Below are positions 35,852 through 45,849 of a DNA stretch of 64,000 nucleotides, in pieces (position 1 is the first letter of the stretch; each line of letters begins with the position of its first letter). Origin of the DNA: 66-474 sp035281745 (GTDB taxonomy: Bacteria > Pseudomonadota > Gammaproteobacteria > Xanthomonadales > Rhodanobacteraceae); NCBI GenBank assembly GCA_035281745.1, contig DATEDI010000021.1:124001-188000 (forward strand), given 5' to 3'. The translations under genes and the position numbers were made by a program. The notes beneath the pieces are model-generated. The model was given only the letters and a program-made list of their open reading frames with translations. It was not told where the DNA came from and did not search any database.

Positions 35852-36232
35852 TCACGGGGAATTCGTCGGTGCCGGTATGGACGCCGCGGCCTCGTGCACG
35901 TGACCATCACCGCGATCGAGCAACGGCAGTTTGTCGGGCATGCCGTCCCACAGGTCGGCGCCTTCCATCGCCGGAATCTTGCTGGCGATCACCGGCCATT
36001 CCCGTGCGAGTTCCGCGTTGATCGCGAGAAAGCCTTCCTGCCCGGCCGGCACATCCATCTCCGGAAAAATCGCGTTCACCGGACACTCCGCCACGCACAA
36101 GGTGCAATCGATGCATTCGTCGGGATCGATCACCAGGAAGTTCGGGCCTTCGTGGAAGCAGTCGACCGGACACACCTCGACGCAATCGGTGTACTTGCAG
36201 TTGATGCAATTGTCGGTGACGACGTGGGTCAT
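35852..36232 (-). CDS. fdxA: Seven-iron ferredoxin FdxA
   Basis: This 126-residue electron carrier has the two cluster motifs of 3Fe-4S/4Fe-4S ferredoxins: CINCKYTDCVEVCPVDC and CIDCTLCVAECPVNAIF. The C-terminal extension after residue 60 is usual for the proteobacterial type. I chose ATG 36232, which gives the canonical N-terminus THVVTDNCINC. The gene is divergent from the truncated globin gene, 73 bases away. The partner enzymes are not evident in the window. Confidence 0.95.
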   Translation of the reverse strand: MTHVVTDNCINCKYTDCVEVCPVDCFHEGPNFLVIDPDECIDCTLCVAECPVNAIFPEMDVPAGQEGFLAINAELAREWPVIASKIPAMEGADLWDGMPDKLPLLDRGDGHVHEAAASIPAPTNSP

Positions 36233-36304
36233 GGCGATTCGGCGGAGTGTATGGAACGACACTTTGCAGCAATGCGCCGCGCCACGCATTGATGCGTGTC
36301 ATTG

Positions 36305-36784
36305 ATGCAGGTCATGGCCGCCGCCGCGGCAAGGCACGACGCTGGGCGCGTGCCGCAATCCATTCCCGACCATCTTGATGAAAGCCGGCTGTCGACGCTG
36401 GTCGATCGCTTCTACGACAAGGTGCGCGCCGATCCTTTGCTCGGGCCGGTGTTCGATCCGCTGGTCGACGACTGGGATGCGCACAAGGTGTTGATGACGT
36501 CGTTCTGGTCGACCGTGGCGTTGCGCACCGGACATTACCGCGGCAATCCGCTGGCCAGGCACCAGCCGCTGCCGATCGGCGTGGCGCACTTCCAGCGCTG
36601 GCTGGCGTTGTGGCACGAAACCGCGGGCGAAGTGCTGGATGAAGAAGCGGCAGCGCTGATGATCGGCTACGCCGAGCGCATCGGCTACGGCATGCGGGTG
36701 GGGATGGGATTGAGCGGGCATCTGCGCGGACGCGAATCCGGCATTCCCATCCGTGCGCGGCGGACCGCCATCACGACCCGCTGA
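36305..36784 (+). CDS. Group III truncated haemoglobin
   Basis: This protein of about 159 residues contains a short globin fold. The segments LVDRFYDKVRADPLLGPVFDPLV and IGVAHFQRWLALWHET are typical of group III truncated globins, and the His in AHFQRW is the expected haem ligand. Group III globins bind oxygen or nitric oxide; the role is not settled. The start is uncertain: GTG 36296, ATG 36305 and ATG 36314 are all possible and none has a good ribosome site. The basic tail after residue 140 is unusual. Confidence 0.85.
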   Translation: MQVMAAAAARHDAGRVPQSIPDHLDESRLSTLVDRFYDKVRADPLLGPVFDPLVDDWDAHKVLMTSFWSTVALRTGHYRGNPLARHQPLPIGVAHFQRWLALWHETAGEVLDEEAAALMIGYAERIGYGMRVGMGLSGHLRGRESGIPIRARRTAITTR

Positions 36785-36852
36785 ACTTCAGTATTCCTTC
36801 ATCGCTGCAACTCGCTCTGCGGGCGGCGCCGCGTCAGATCGCAACGACCGAT

Positions 36853-38673
36853 CTAATCGCCGACCGGTGCCCCCGCCTGCCGCAACAGGTGATCCACTTC
36901 CTGCGCGACCACGACCTGGTCGCGACCGCGCGCCTTGGCCGCGTACATCGCATCGTCGGCGGCACGCAACCAACTGCCGACATCGTGGCAACGCATGCCG
37001 TCGAACAGCGCCATGCCGATGCTGATGGTGACTTCCAGATCATCCGGCGCGTTCGGGAATTCCAGCCCGGCTATCGCGGCACGCATGTCCCCGGCAAGCT
37101 GCAACGCCGCGGCGCCACCGATGCGCGGACACAACACGATGAATTCTTCGCCGCCGAGGCGCGCGAGCCGACCGCGTTTGCCGACCGCTTCACGCAGGCG
37201 CTGCAACGAAACATTCAGCACGATGTCGCCGAACGGATGTCCGCAGCGATCGTTGATGCGCTTGAAGTAGTCGAAATCGAACAACAGCAGCGCGTGCAGC
37301 GGCGGCGTGTCGGCATCGCGCCTGCCGAGCAGCTTTTCGGCGCGCCGGAAAAATCCGCGCCGGTTGTCCACCCCGGTCAGAGGATCCTCCAGCGCCTGGC
37401 GCCGCAGTTCCTGTGTATGGCGTCGCTGCGAGCGCAACAACAGCAGCAGCGACACCACACCCACCACCAAGCCCAGGGTCGCGGCCAGCGCGGCAACGAG
37501 CGTGGTGCGCTGGCGGCGCATCTGCATCACATTGCGTTCGGCGTCGGCCTCGGCGGCTTTCAATTTCAGGTTCTTGATCTGGTTGTTGCGCTCCAGCTCG
37601 CGGATGCGGATTTCCCTTTCGCGCGCCGCATAGCAGGCCGCGAGTTCCGCCTGCTGCGAACGCAGGCTGCTGGTCCAGTGGGTGCGTGCCACGGTCGCGG
37701 ATTCGCGCGCGGCGGCCAGCGCAAGTTTCAGCTTGCCGTTGCGCTCGGCCATCCGCGATTGTTCCTGCAACAGGTCCGGCAACAGGCCGTCGAGATGCGC
37801 CTTGCGCGCCTCGTCCACAGTCGAGGCGATCAGGTCCATCGCGTCGCGATGCTGGCCCGTTGCTTCCATCGCGCGCGCGATATCGTGCTGCGAAATCAAT
37901 GCGTCGGACTCGCGGCCCGCGGCGCGCTCGTCCGCCAGCGAAGCCCGAGACAATGCCATCGCCTGCTTCGGCTTGCCCTGCTTCAGCAGCACCTGGGCAA
38001 GATTGTCGCCCACCATCAATGCCTGTGAACGATCGCCGGCCTTTTCGTACAGGGCACGTGCCTGCTCGTAGAAAGTACCGGCGGCCGCGTACTGACTCAT
38101 GCCGTAGGCGTTGTTGCCTTCGTCATTCTTCGCCTGCGCCTGATCCCAATCGTCGTGGAGCGCACCGAAGTCCGCATCGGCTTGCTTGCACAACGGCTGC
38201 GAATGGTGATGCTGGCCGGCCATGCTGTAGACGTCGCACAATTGGAACTTGGCCAGCGCGCGATGCGCGGGATCGGGGTTGTCCAGTTGCAGGGCGGCCG
38301 CCTGCAGCGCGTCGCCCACGCCGCCGCCATCGCCGTGCGCGATGCGCAGGTCGGCGTTCAGGAAACCGGCATACGATTCGGCCAGCGTATCGTGGCCGAC
38401 GCTGCCGAGGCTCTTGAGGCGCGCCACCGCTTCGGTGACCGCGGCGTCGTCGGAAACATTGATCCCGGCGCGACCCATCCACCACAACGCCTCGCGTTCG
38501 CCCGCGGGGTTGCCGGCGTAAACCCCGGCATCGAGCGCAGCGCGCAGCTTGACGATCAAACCCTGCGGATCACTGGCGGAAAGGGTGCGCATCGCCACGG
38601 GCGGCAGCGCAGTCGCGGCCCACGCCGCCGACAGCGTCCCCCACAGCAGCAACCCCGCAAGCAACTTCCGCAT
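36853..38673 (-). CDS. Membrane diguanylate cyclase with TPR sensor region
   Basis: This 606-residue protein has a signal peptide (MRKLLAGLLLWGTLSAAWA) and a periplasmic helical region with TPR-like repeats (about 40-350). A membrane helix lies near 390-420, followed by a cytoplasmic GGDEF domain with GGEEF at 507-511. GGEEF is an active-site variant that supports synthesis of cyclic-di-GMP. The RxxD inhibitory site five residues before GGEEF is absent, so product feedback is unlikely. A short coiled coil precedes the membrane helix. The gene stands alone, divergent from dusB. Confidence 0.9.
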   Translation of the reverse strand: MRKLLAGLLLWGTLSAAWAATALPPVAMRTLSASDPQGLIVKLRAALDAGVYAGNPAGEREALWWMGRAGINVSDDAAVTEAVARLKSLGSVGHDTLAESYAGFLNADLRIAHGDGGGVGDALQAAALQLDNPDPAHRALAKFQLCDVYSMAGQHHHSQPLCKQADADFGALHDDWDQAQAKNDEGNNAYGMSQYAAAGTFYEQARALYEKAGDRSQALMVGDNLAQVLLKQGKPKQAMALSRASLADERAAGRESDALISQHDIARAMEATGQHRDAMDLIASTVDEARKAHLDGLLPDLLQEQSRMAERNGKLKLALAAARESATVARTHWTSSLRSQQAELAACYAAREREIRIRELERNNQIKNLKLKAAEADAERNVMQMRRQRTTLVAALAATLGLVVGVVSLLLLLRSQRRHTQELRRQALEDPLTGVDNRRGFFRRAEKLLGRRDADTPPLHALLLFDFDYFKRINDRCGHPFGDIVLNVSLQRLREAVGKRGRLARLGGEEFIVLCPRIGGAAALQLAGDMRAAIAGLEFPNAPDDLEVTISIGMALFDGMRCHDVGSWLRAADDAMYAAKARGRDQVVVAQEVDHLLRQAGAPVGD

Positions 38674-38751
38674 CAGCCTCTCCGCGAAGCCATGATCGGA
38701 CCCTCATCCATCGGTGCAAGGATTGGGCCAGCGGGCCGGTAAACTTGCCAG

Positions 38752-39750
38752 ATGCAGATCGGCGCGCTTCGCATCGACCCGCCGGTGGCGCTCGCGCCCA
38801 TGGCGGGCGTCACCGACAAACCGTTCCGCCAGCTTTGCAAGCGGCTGGGGGCGGGCCTGGCCGTGTCGGAAATGACCACGTCCGACCCGCGCCTGTGGCA
38901 AACCCGCAAGTCGCTGCACCGGATGGACCACGCGGGCGAGCCCGACCCGGTGTCGGTCCAGATCGCCGGGTCCGATCCCGCGCGCCTGGCCGAAGCTGCA
39001 CGCTACAACGTCGCGCATGGCGCGCAAGTGATCGACATCAACATGGGCTGCCCCGCCAAGAAAGTTTGCAATGCCTGGGCGGGTTCGGCGCTGCTGGCCG
39101 ACGAGCCGCTGGTGGCACGCATCTGCAAGGCCGTGGTCGAAGCCGTCGAGGTGCCGGTGACGCTGAAGATCCGCACCGGCCAGACGCCGGATCACCGGAA
39201 CGCACTGGCCATCGCGCGCATCGCCGAAGACTGCGGCATCGCGGCGCTGGCCGTGCACGGCCGCACCCGTTCGCAGAAATACGAAGGCTTCGCCGAGTAC
39301 CACACCATCGCGGCGGTGAAGGCACAAGTGTCGATTCCGGTATTCGCCAACGGCGACATCGACGCGCCCACCAAGGCGCGCGAGGTGCTGGACTACACCC
39401 GCGCCGACGCGCTGATGATCGGCCGCGCCGCCCAAGGCCGGCCGTGGATCTTCCGCGAGGTCGCGCATTTCCTCGCCACCGGCGAAGCATTGCCAGAACC
39501 CGGCGTCGGCGAAGTGCGCGACATCCTGCTCGGCCATCTCGATGACCTGTACGCGTTCTACGGCGAAACGGCGGGCGTGCGGATTGCCCGCAAGCATCTC
39601 GGCTGGTATGCGAAGGACCGACCCGAGAATGTGGTCTTTCGCGCCGTGGTGAATGCCGCCGAGAGCGCACACGAACAACGGCGCCTGACCGGCGACTATT
39701 TCGATGCACTGGCCGCCGGCGTGCCGGGCGAATTCGCCGCCGCGGCATGA
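38752..39750 (+). CDS. dusB: tRNA-dihydrouridine synthase DusB
   Basis: This 332-residue flavoenzyme reduces uridines in tRNA. It has the N-terminal motif PVALAPMAGVTDKPFR and the catalytic cysteine in NMGCPAKKVCNAWAGSALL (Cys100). TIM-barrel segments such as VPVTLKIRTG, LAVHGRTRSQKYEG and VFANGDIDAP complete the pattern. The GCPAKKVC pattern is that of the DusB branch. In enterobacteria dusB precedes fis; here metK follows instead. No ribosome site is obvious before ATG 38752. Confidence 0.93.
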   Translation: MQIGALRIDPPVALAPMAGVTDKPFRQLCKRLGAGLAVSEMTTSDPRLWQTRKSLHRMDHAGEPDPVSVQIAGSDPARLAEAARYNVAHGAQVIDINMGCPAKKVCNAWAGSALLADEPLVARICKAVVEAVEVPVTLKIRTGQTPDHRNALAIARIAEDCGIAALAVHGRTRSQKYEGFAEYHTIAAVKAQVSIPVFANGDIDAPTKAREVLDYTRADALMIGRAAQGRPWIFREVAHFLATGEALPEPGVGEVRDILLGHLDDLYAFYGETAGVRIARKHLGWYAKDRPENVVFRAVVNAAESAHEQRRLTGDYFDALAAGVPGEFAAAA

Positions 39751-39859
39751 CCGATCCGTGGCTGAACGCGGTACCCTCGGCGATGCACCGCGAGCCCAGT
39801 CCTTGTATCATGGCGGACTTGCTTCATCCTTCCATCCGTATCAAAGGATATAACCCACG

Positions 39860-41095
39860 ATGAGCCGTTACCTGTTCACCTCCGAATCGGTCTCCGAAGG
39901 CCACCCGGACAAGGTCGCCGACCAGATTTCCGACGCCGTGCTGGACGCGATCCTGGCGCAGGACAAGCGCGCCCACGTGGCGTGCGAAACCATGGTCAAG
40001 ACCGGCGTCGCGATCGTGTCGGGCGAAGTGACCACCGACGCGTGGGTCGACATCGAGGCGCTGGCGCGCAAGGTTATCCTGGGCATCGGTTACGACTCGT
40101 CCGTGGTTGGCTTCGACGGCGCGACCTGCGGCGTCTTGAACCTGATCGGCAAGCAGTCGCCCGACATCAACCAGGGTGTGGCGCGCAAGAAGCCCGAGGA
40201 ACAAGGCGCCGGCGACCAGGGCCTGATGTTCGGCTACGCCTGCAACGAGGCGCCGGAATTCATGCCCGCGCCGATCTATTACTCGCACCGGCTGGTCGAG
40301 CAGCAGGCCAAGATGCGCAAGGCCGGCAAGTTGAAATGGCTGCGCCCGGACGCGAAGTCGCAGGTGACGCTGTTGTACAACGACGACCACACGGTCGCGG
40401 GCCTTGATGCCGTGGTGCTCTCCACCCAGCACGATCCGGAAGTGAAGTACGCCGACCTCGTGGACGGCGTGCGCGAGAACATTTTGAAGCCCGTGCTGCC
40501 GAAGAAGTGGCTGGACGCGCTGCCCAGGAACAAGGTGCACATCAACCCGACCGGCAAGTTCGTGATCGGTGGTCCGGTGGGCGACTGCGGCCTGACCGGG
40601 CGCAAGATCATCGTCGACACCTACGGCGGCATGGCCCGCCACGGCGGCGGCGCATTCTCGGGCAAGGACCCGTCCAAGGTCGATCGTTCGGCGACGTACG
40701 CCGCGCGCTACGTCGCCAAGAACATCGTTGCCGCCGGCATTGCCGACAAGTGCGAGGTGCAGATTTCCTACGCGATCGGCGTGGCGGAACCGACTTCCAT
40801 TTCGGTGACCACCTTCGGCACCGGCAAGATTTCCGACGACAAGATCGAAAAGCTGGTGCGCAGGCATTTTGATCTGCGCCCATACGGCATCATCAAGATG
40901 CTGGACCTGATCCACCCCATCTACCAGTCCACGGCGGCCTACGGCCACTTCGGGCGCAAACCGTTCCAGATGACTTACAAGTGGGAAGAGCGCGACGGCA
41001 ACAAGCTGGTGAAGAAGTCCGAAACCGCGACCGCCTTCTCGTGGGAACAGACCGACCGCGCCGACGAGCTGCGCAAGGCCGCGAAGATCAAGTGA
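39860..41095 (+). CDS. metK: S-adenosylmethionine synthetase
   Basis: This 411-residue enzyme makes S-adenosylmethionine from methionine and ATP. The N-terminus FTSESVSEGHPDKVADQISDA, the GAGDQGLMFGYA motif (117-128) and the phosphate loop HGGGAFSGKDPSKVDRS are diagnostic. AAAGGAT lies upstream of the ATG. It forms the methyl cycle with ahcY downstream. The 128 bases between them contain a hairpin and an SAH riboswitch, so ahcY has its own control. Confidence 0.97.
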   Translation: MSRYLFTSESVSEGHPDKVADQISDAVLDAILAQDKRAHVACETMVKTGVAIVSGEVTTDAWVDIEALARKVILGIGYDSSVVGFDGATCGVLNLIGKQSPDINQGVARKKPEEQGAGDQGLMFGYACNEAPEFMPAPIYYSHRLVEQQAKMRKAGKLKWLRPDAKSQVTLLYNDDHTVAGLDAVVLSTQHDPEVKYADLVDGVRENILKPVLPKKWLDALPRNKVHINPTGKFVIGGPVGDCGLTGRKIIVDTYGGMARHGGGAFSGKDPSKVDRSATYAARYVAKNIVAAGIADKCEVQISYAIGVAEPTSISVTTFGTGKISDDKIEKLVRRHFDLRPYGIIKMLDLIHPIYQSTAAYGHFGRKPFQMTYKWEERDGNKLVKKSETATAFSWEQTDRADELRKAAKIK

Positions 41096-41101
41096 TGCAC
41101 C

Positions 41102-41127
41102 CATCCTCCTTCGCTTGCGAAGGAGGA
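41102..41127 (+). terminator. Hairpin after metK
   Basis: CATCCTCCTTCG and CGAAGGAGGATG form a perfect 12-bp stem around a small loop directly after the metK stop. No T run follows, so it may be an RNA-stabilising 3' structure rather than a true terminator. It ends a few bases before the SAH riboswitch. Confidence 0.45.
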
Positions 41128-41133
41128 TGAATC

Positions 41134-41205
41134 CGCCGAGGGGCGTTGCAGCTCGTGTCGTGGAAACGGCCGGGCGAGGCTCGGCACCCTTTTCAACAAC
41201 GCCCA
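41134..41205 (+). promoter_or_regulatory. SAH riboswitch upstream of ahcY
   Basis: The element begins CGCCGAGGGGCGTTGC. GGGCGTTG (41141-41148) pairs with CAACGCCC (41197-41204) as the closing stem. CCGAG (41136-41140) can pair with CTCGG (41180-41184) as the pseudoknot, within the conserved GAGGCTCGG. A variable hairpin lies between. These are the hallmarks of the S-adenosylhomocysteine riboswitch, which turns ahcY on when SAH accumulates. The ahcY ribosome site GGAG follows seven bases later, which suggests control of translation. Confidence 0.93.
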
Positions 41206-41222
41206 TCCATCGGAGAAATTCC

Positions 41223-42647
<1,425 letters not shown>

Positions 42648-42670
42648 GGCTGGTTCCAGGACAGATGCAA

Positions 42671-42706
42671 CAAAGGACGCGACGCAAGTCGCGTCCTTTG
42701 TTTTTT
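42671..42706. terminator. Strong intrinsic terminator after ahcY
   Basis: CAAAGGACGCGAC and GTCGCGTCCTTTG form a perfect 13-bp stem with a GCAA loop, followed by six T residues. On the minus strand the opposite flank is less T-rich, but it also lies just after the stop of the first sulfotransferase gene and may stop both transcripts. Confidence 0.95.
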
Positions 42707-44154
42707 CAGTGCCGATCAGCGAACTTTTCCAGTTCAGGTATGTGCGGCACGTAGTAGCGCCAGCGTCCCACCGAGGTCTTGTAAACAGGCTGGCGGGCCT
42801 GCCACACGCTCGCCGATTGCACCGGCGCACCACCGTCCGGTCCATCCAATTCACGCGCAGGCGCATCGATGAAATCGCGAAGATTCACAAGTACGGCCTC
42901 GGTGTCGGTTACCAGGCGTTCGTAATCAAGTTCGTAAATCGGGATGCGCAACGACCGCTTCCAATGTTGCATCAGCGCGTCGTGGCCCTCCATGAAAGCG
43001 GCCATATCTGCAAAGTCGTACGCAAACGCCATATCGGGATGCGCAAAATCCTGGCTCCACAGTGACAACGCCGTATCGCGACGATCACGACGCACATGGA
43101 TCACTCGCGCCTGCGGAAACATTGCTGCGGCAATGTGCAAATACCGGAAGTTCAGCGGATCCTGGTCGAGATAATGCGCGGCGGGCGCATCATCCTGTAC
43201 CGCGAGTGCGCGGTAAAGGCCTGCGGCCTCCGTTATCGCCGCAGCGTTTCCCAGATGCCCGCCTGAAATGAGTTGATCGGCGACGAAGCGCAGCGCACGA
43301 AACTCGCCGCGATCGCGTGCATCGCTAGCGCGTGCCAGCAGCGTCGCGGTCAAGGTCGTCCCGCTGCGCGGCAGTCCCACGATGAACACCGGAATGAAAT
43401 CACGGTCCGGCACCCCGTTGATGGATGTCGTGGCCTCGTGTCGACGCGCGGCAACGAATCCTCGCCACGCCGCTGCGTTCCATGGCGATGCCTTTCGCAC
43501 CCTCGCATTCGCCTGTTGCAGCGTCGCCGATGCCGAGGCGTAATCGGCCAAGTCGTTTTGCGCCTTCGCCAGGGCGAAGCCCGCCGAAGCGCGCGACCGC
43601 GGTGAATACCGCGTATCGGCAAAGTGTTTCGTGAATCGCGCGATATCGGCGTCTTTCGCATCGACATAGCGTCGGGTGTTGGCCAGCGCCCCCAGCACGT
43701 GATACCTGTCCAGATCGATGCCCGCGTCCAGCGCAGAGGTGTAGCGCGCGCGCGCGGTGTCGAAATCACCCGATTCCCGCGCTACGTGCCCAGCCAGCAC
43801 CAGCATCCCGGGTGGCACCGCGCCGCGATCCAGTGCGCCTTGGCAGATTTGCGCCGCGATGGCATGGCGATCGCATTGCTGGGCGAAAGCCGCCGCGCGC
43901 AAGCACAATGACGGCTCGAAGCCATTGGCCTTGCACACGTCGAGCATGACCTGCGAAGCAGCCGACAAACGGCCTTGGCTGCGCAACACTTCCGCCAACA
44001 GGACCGCCGCGTCCTGACGGGCGGGTTCGCGCGCATGCAATTCGCGCAGCATCGCTTCGGCCTGTGCCACGTCATTGCGTTGCCACGACGCGCGAGCGGC
44101 AACGATTTGTGCCTCGGAAGTACTTGCGGGAACGGCCGGCATGTCGGCATCCAC
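42706..44154 (-). CDS. TPR-sulfotransferase 1 (ST1)
   Basis: This 482-residue protein has an N-terminal helical TPR region (about 15-230) and a C-terminal sulfotransferase domain. The PAPS 5'-phosphosulfate loop reads PRSGTTL (262-268). The 3'-phosphate site lies around VIHVRRDRRDTALSLW, and the C-terminal ASVWQARQPVYKTSVGRWRYY is shared by the paralogs nearby. Enzymes of this class transfer sulfate to proteins, sugars or small molecules; the TPR part suggests a protein or peptide partner. No signal peptide is seen, so it acts in the cytoplasm. It is divergent from ST2. ST1 is most like ST3. The substrate is unknown. A second in-frame ATG lies four codons downstream. Confidence 0.88.
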   Translation of the reverse strand: MDADMPAVPASTSEAQIVAARASWQRNDVAQAEAMLRELHAREPARQDAAVLLAEVLRSQGRLSAASQVMLDVCKANGFEPSLCLRAAAFAQQCDRHAIAAQICQGALDRGAVPPGMLVLAGHVARESGDFDTARARYTSALDAGIDLDRYHVLGALANTRRYVDAKDADIARFTKHFADTRYSPRSRASAGFALAKAQNDLADYASASATLQQANARVRKASPWNAAAWRGFVAARRHEATTSINGVPDRDFIPVFIVGLPRSGTTLTATLLARASDARDRGEFRALRFVADQLISGGHLGNAAAITEAAGLYRALAVQDDAPAAHYLDQDPLNFRYLHIAAAMFPQARVIHVRRDRRDTALSLWSQDFAHPDMAFAYDFADMAAFMEGHDALMQHWKRSLRIPIYELDYERLVTDTEAVLVNLRDFIDAPARELDGPDGGAPVQSASVWQARQPVYKTSVGRWRYYVPHIPELEKFADRH

Positions 44155-44266
44155 GGCGGTACGTTCCCTTATGATAGCCAGTCAGCGCCTAACAACCTGC
44201 CTGCATGAACCTCATCCGCACTCACTCCATCGGCATCCATACCGGCCGCCGCCGGTTGGTACTGGC

Positions 44267-45847
44267 ATGACCGTCCCTCGCCTCGAAGGCTTGGACAATG
44301 AAGCCGCACAGCGCGTGGTCGCGACTGCCCAGGCACTCTCCTTGGGACGCGCCGACCAAGCCGCGGCACAACTCCAACCCATACTCGCCGCGTACCCGAA
44401 CCATCCCGAAGTATTGCGCCTGCAGGCGGGAATCCTCAACTTGCGAGGAGACCAGCCTGCCGCTCGCAGAGCGATAGAACAGGCCCTGGCGTTGCGCCCA
44501 ATGGACGCGCTCTATCGCAACACGCTGGGCACCGTGCTGGGCGCCAGCGGCGATTTCGACGGCGCGATCCGGGCACTGCGCCGCGCCTGCGAGCTTGAAC
44601 CGGAGCTGGCGACCGCCTGGTACAACCTCGGTGTCATGCTCACCCGTTGCGTGCGCAACGATGAAGCCACCGAAGCGCTGAAACACGCCGTGGGTCTCGC
44701 CCCCGACAACATGGACGCGCGTGCGCTGCTGGGCGATCTGCTGCGCATGCAGGGGGAAACGGAGCAATCCACCGCCGAGTACCGCAAGGTGCTTTCGGAA
44801 AGACCATGGGCCGGGATGGCGTGGTGGGGACTAGCCGACCTGCGCAGCAACGCGTTGAGCGCCGACGACATCAACCACATGCGGTCGGCCTTGAACGACA
44901 AGCGCGCCAGTGACGACGACCGCATTGCAATCGGTTTTGCGCTGGCCAAGGGGTTGGACGAACAGGGCCGCTACGACGATTCGATGGATGCGTTGAAGCG
45001 CGCCAATGCCATCGCACGCCTGCGCCAGCGCTGGAACGCTGCGGGATTTTCAGCGGCGATCGACGCGCTTAACCGCGCGTTCACGCCCCCGCCCGCTGGT
45101 GCGCCCGATCCGGAGCTCGGTCGCGAAGCCATCTTCATCGTCGGCCTGCCGCGTTCGGGCACCACATTGGTCGAGCAAATCCTGGCCTCGCATTCGCAAG
45201 TCGAGGGCGCGGGCGAACTCCCCGACCTGTCGCTGGTGCTGGCCGAGGAGTCGCGGCGGCGGGGCAAACCCTTTCCGACCTGGGTGGCGGACGCGCAACC
45301 CGCGGAATGGCAGCGTCTCGGCGAACGCTACCTGGGGCGCACCGCGCACTGGCGCCGACGCAAGCCGATGTTCACCGACAAGCTACCCGGCAACTGGATG
45401 TACATCGGGGCCATCCGGGCCATGCTGCCCGGGGCGCACGTCGTGGCCTGCCGACGCGACGCGCTGGAAACCTGCTTTTCCTGCTATCGCCAGCGCCTCT
45501 ACAACAACGAATACACCCGCACCCCGGAAGACCTGGCCGCGTACTGGCGCGATTACGACCACGGTGTGCAGCATTGGGCGTCGCTGCACCCCGCCCACGT
45601 GCACCAGCATGATTACGAAGCGCTGGTCAGCGATGCCGAACCCGCGATCCGCAAATTGCTGGATTTCTGCGGCCTGTCATTCGAGGAAGCCTGCCTGCGC
45701 TTCCACGAAACGCGCCGTGAGGTTCGTTCGCCCAGCGCGACGCAGGTTCGGCAACCATTGCACCCGGGAACGGGGCGCGCGCAGCGCTATGGAAACCTGC
45801 TGGACCCATTGCGCATTGCGCTGGGCCTGCCCTTGTCCGAGGCCTGA
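44267..45847 (+). CDS. TPR-sulfotransferase 2 (ST2)
   Basis: This 526-residue protein has about five TPR units (roughly 20-250, for example GAIRALRRACELEPELATAWYNLGV split over one unit). The sulfotransferase domain has its PAPS loop PRSGTTL at 295-301. The C-terminal signature SATQVRQPLHPGTGRAQRYG and the FTDKLPGNWMYIGAI segment match ST4 closely. I chose ATG 44267, because the open frame before it has no TPR content. It is followed after two bases by ST3, so the two are one operon. No signal peptide is visible. Confidence 0.88.
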   Translation: MTVPRLEGLDNEAAQRVVATAQALSLGRADQAAAQLQPILAAYPNHPEVLRLQAGILNLRGDQPAARRAIEQALALRPMDALYRNTLGTVLGASGDFDGAIRALRRACELEPELATAWYNLGVMLTRCVRNDEATEALKHAVGLAPDNMDARALLGDLLRMQGETEQSTAEYRKVLSERPWAGMAWWGLADLRSNALSADDINHMRSALNDKRASDDDRIAIGFALAKGLDEQGRYDDSMDALKRANAIARLRQRWNAAGFSAAIDALNRAFTPPPAGAPDPELGREAIFIVGLPRSGTTLVEQILASHSQVEGAGELPDLSLVLAEESRRRGKPFPTWVADAQPAEWQRLGERYLGRTAHWRRRKPMFTDKLPGNWMYIGAIRAMLPGAHVVACRRDALETCFSCYRQRLYNNEYTRTPEDLAAYWRDYDHGVQHWASLHPAHVHQHDYEALVSDAEPAIRKLLDFCGLSFEEACLRFHETRREVRSPSATQVRQPLHPGTGRAQRYGNLLDPLRIALGLPLSEA

Positions 45848-45849
45848 TT

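Noticed and set aside
39751..39859. SAM-type riboswitch in front of metK
   Set aside because: I looked for SAM-I, SAM-II and SAM/SAH patterns and saw none of their conserved segments; the leader is only 109 bases.
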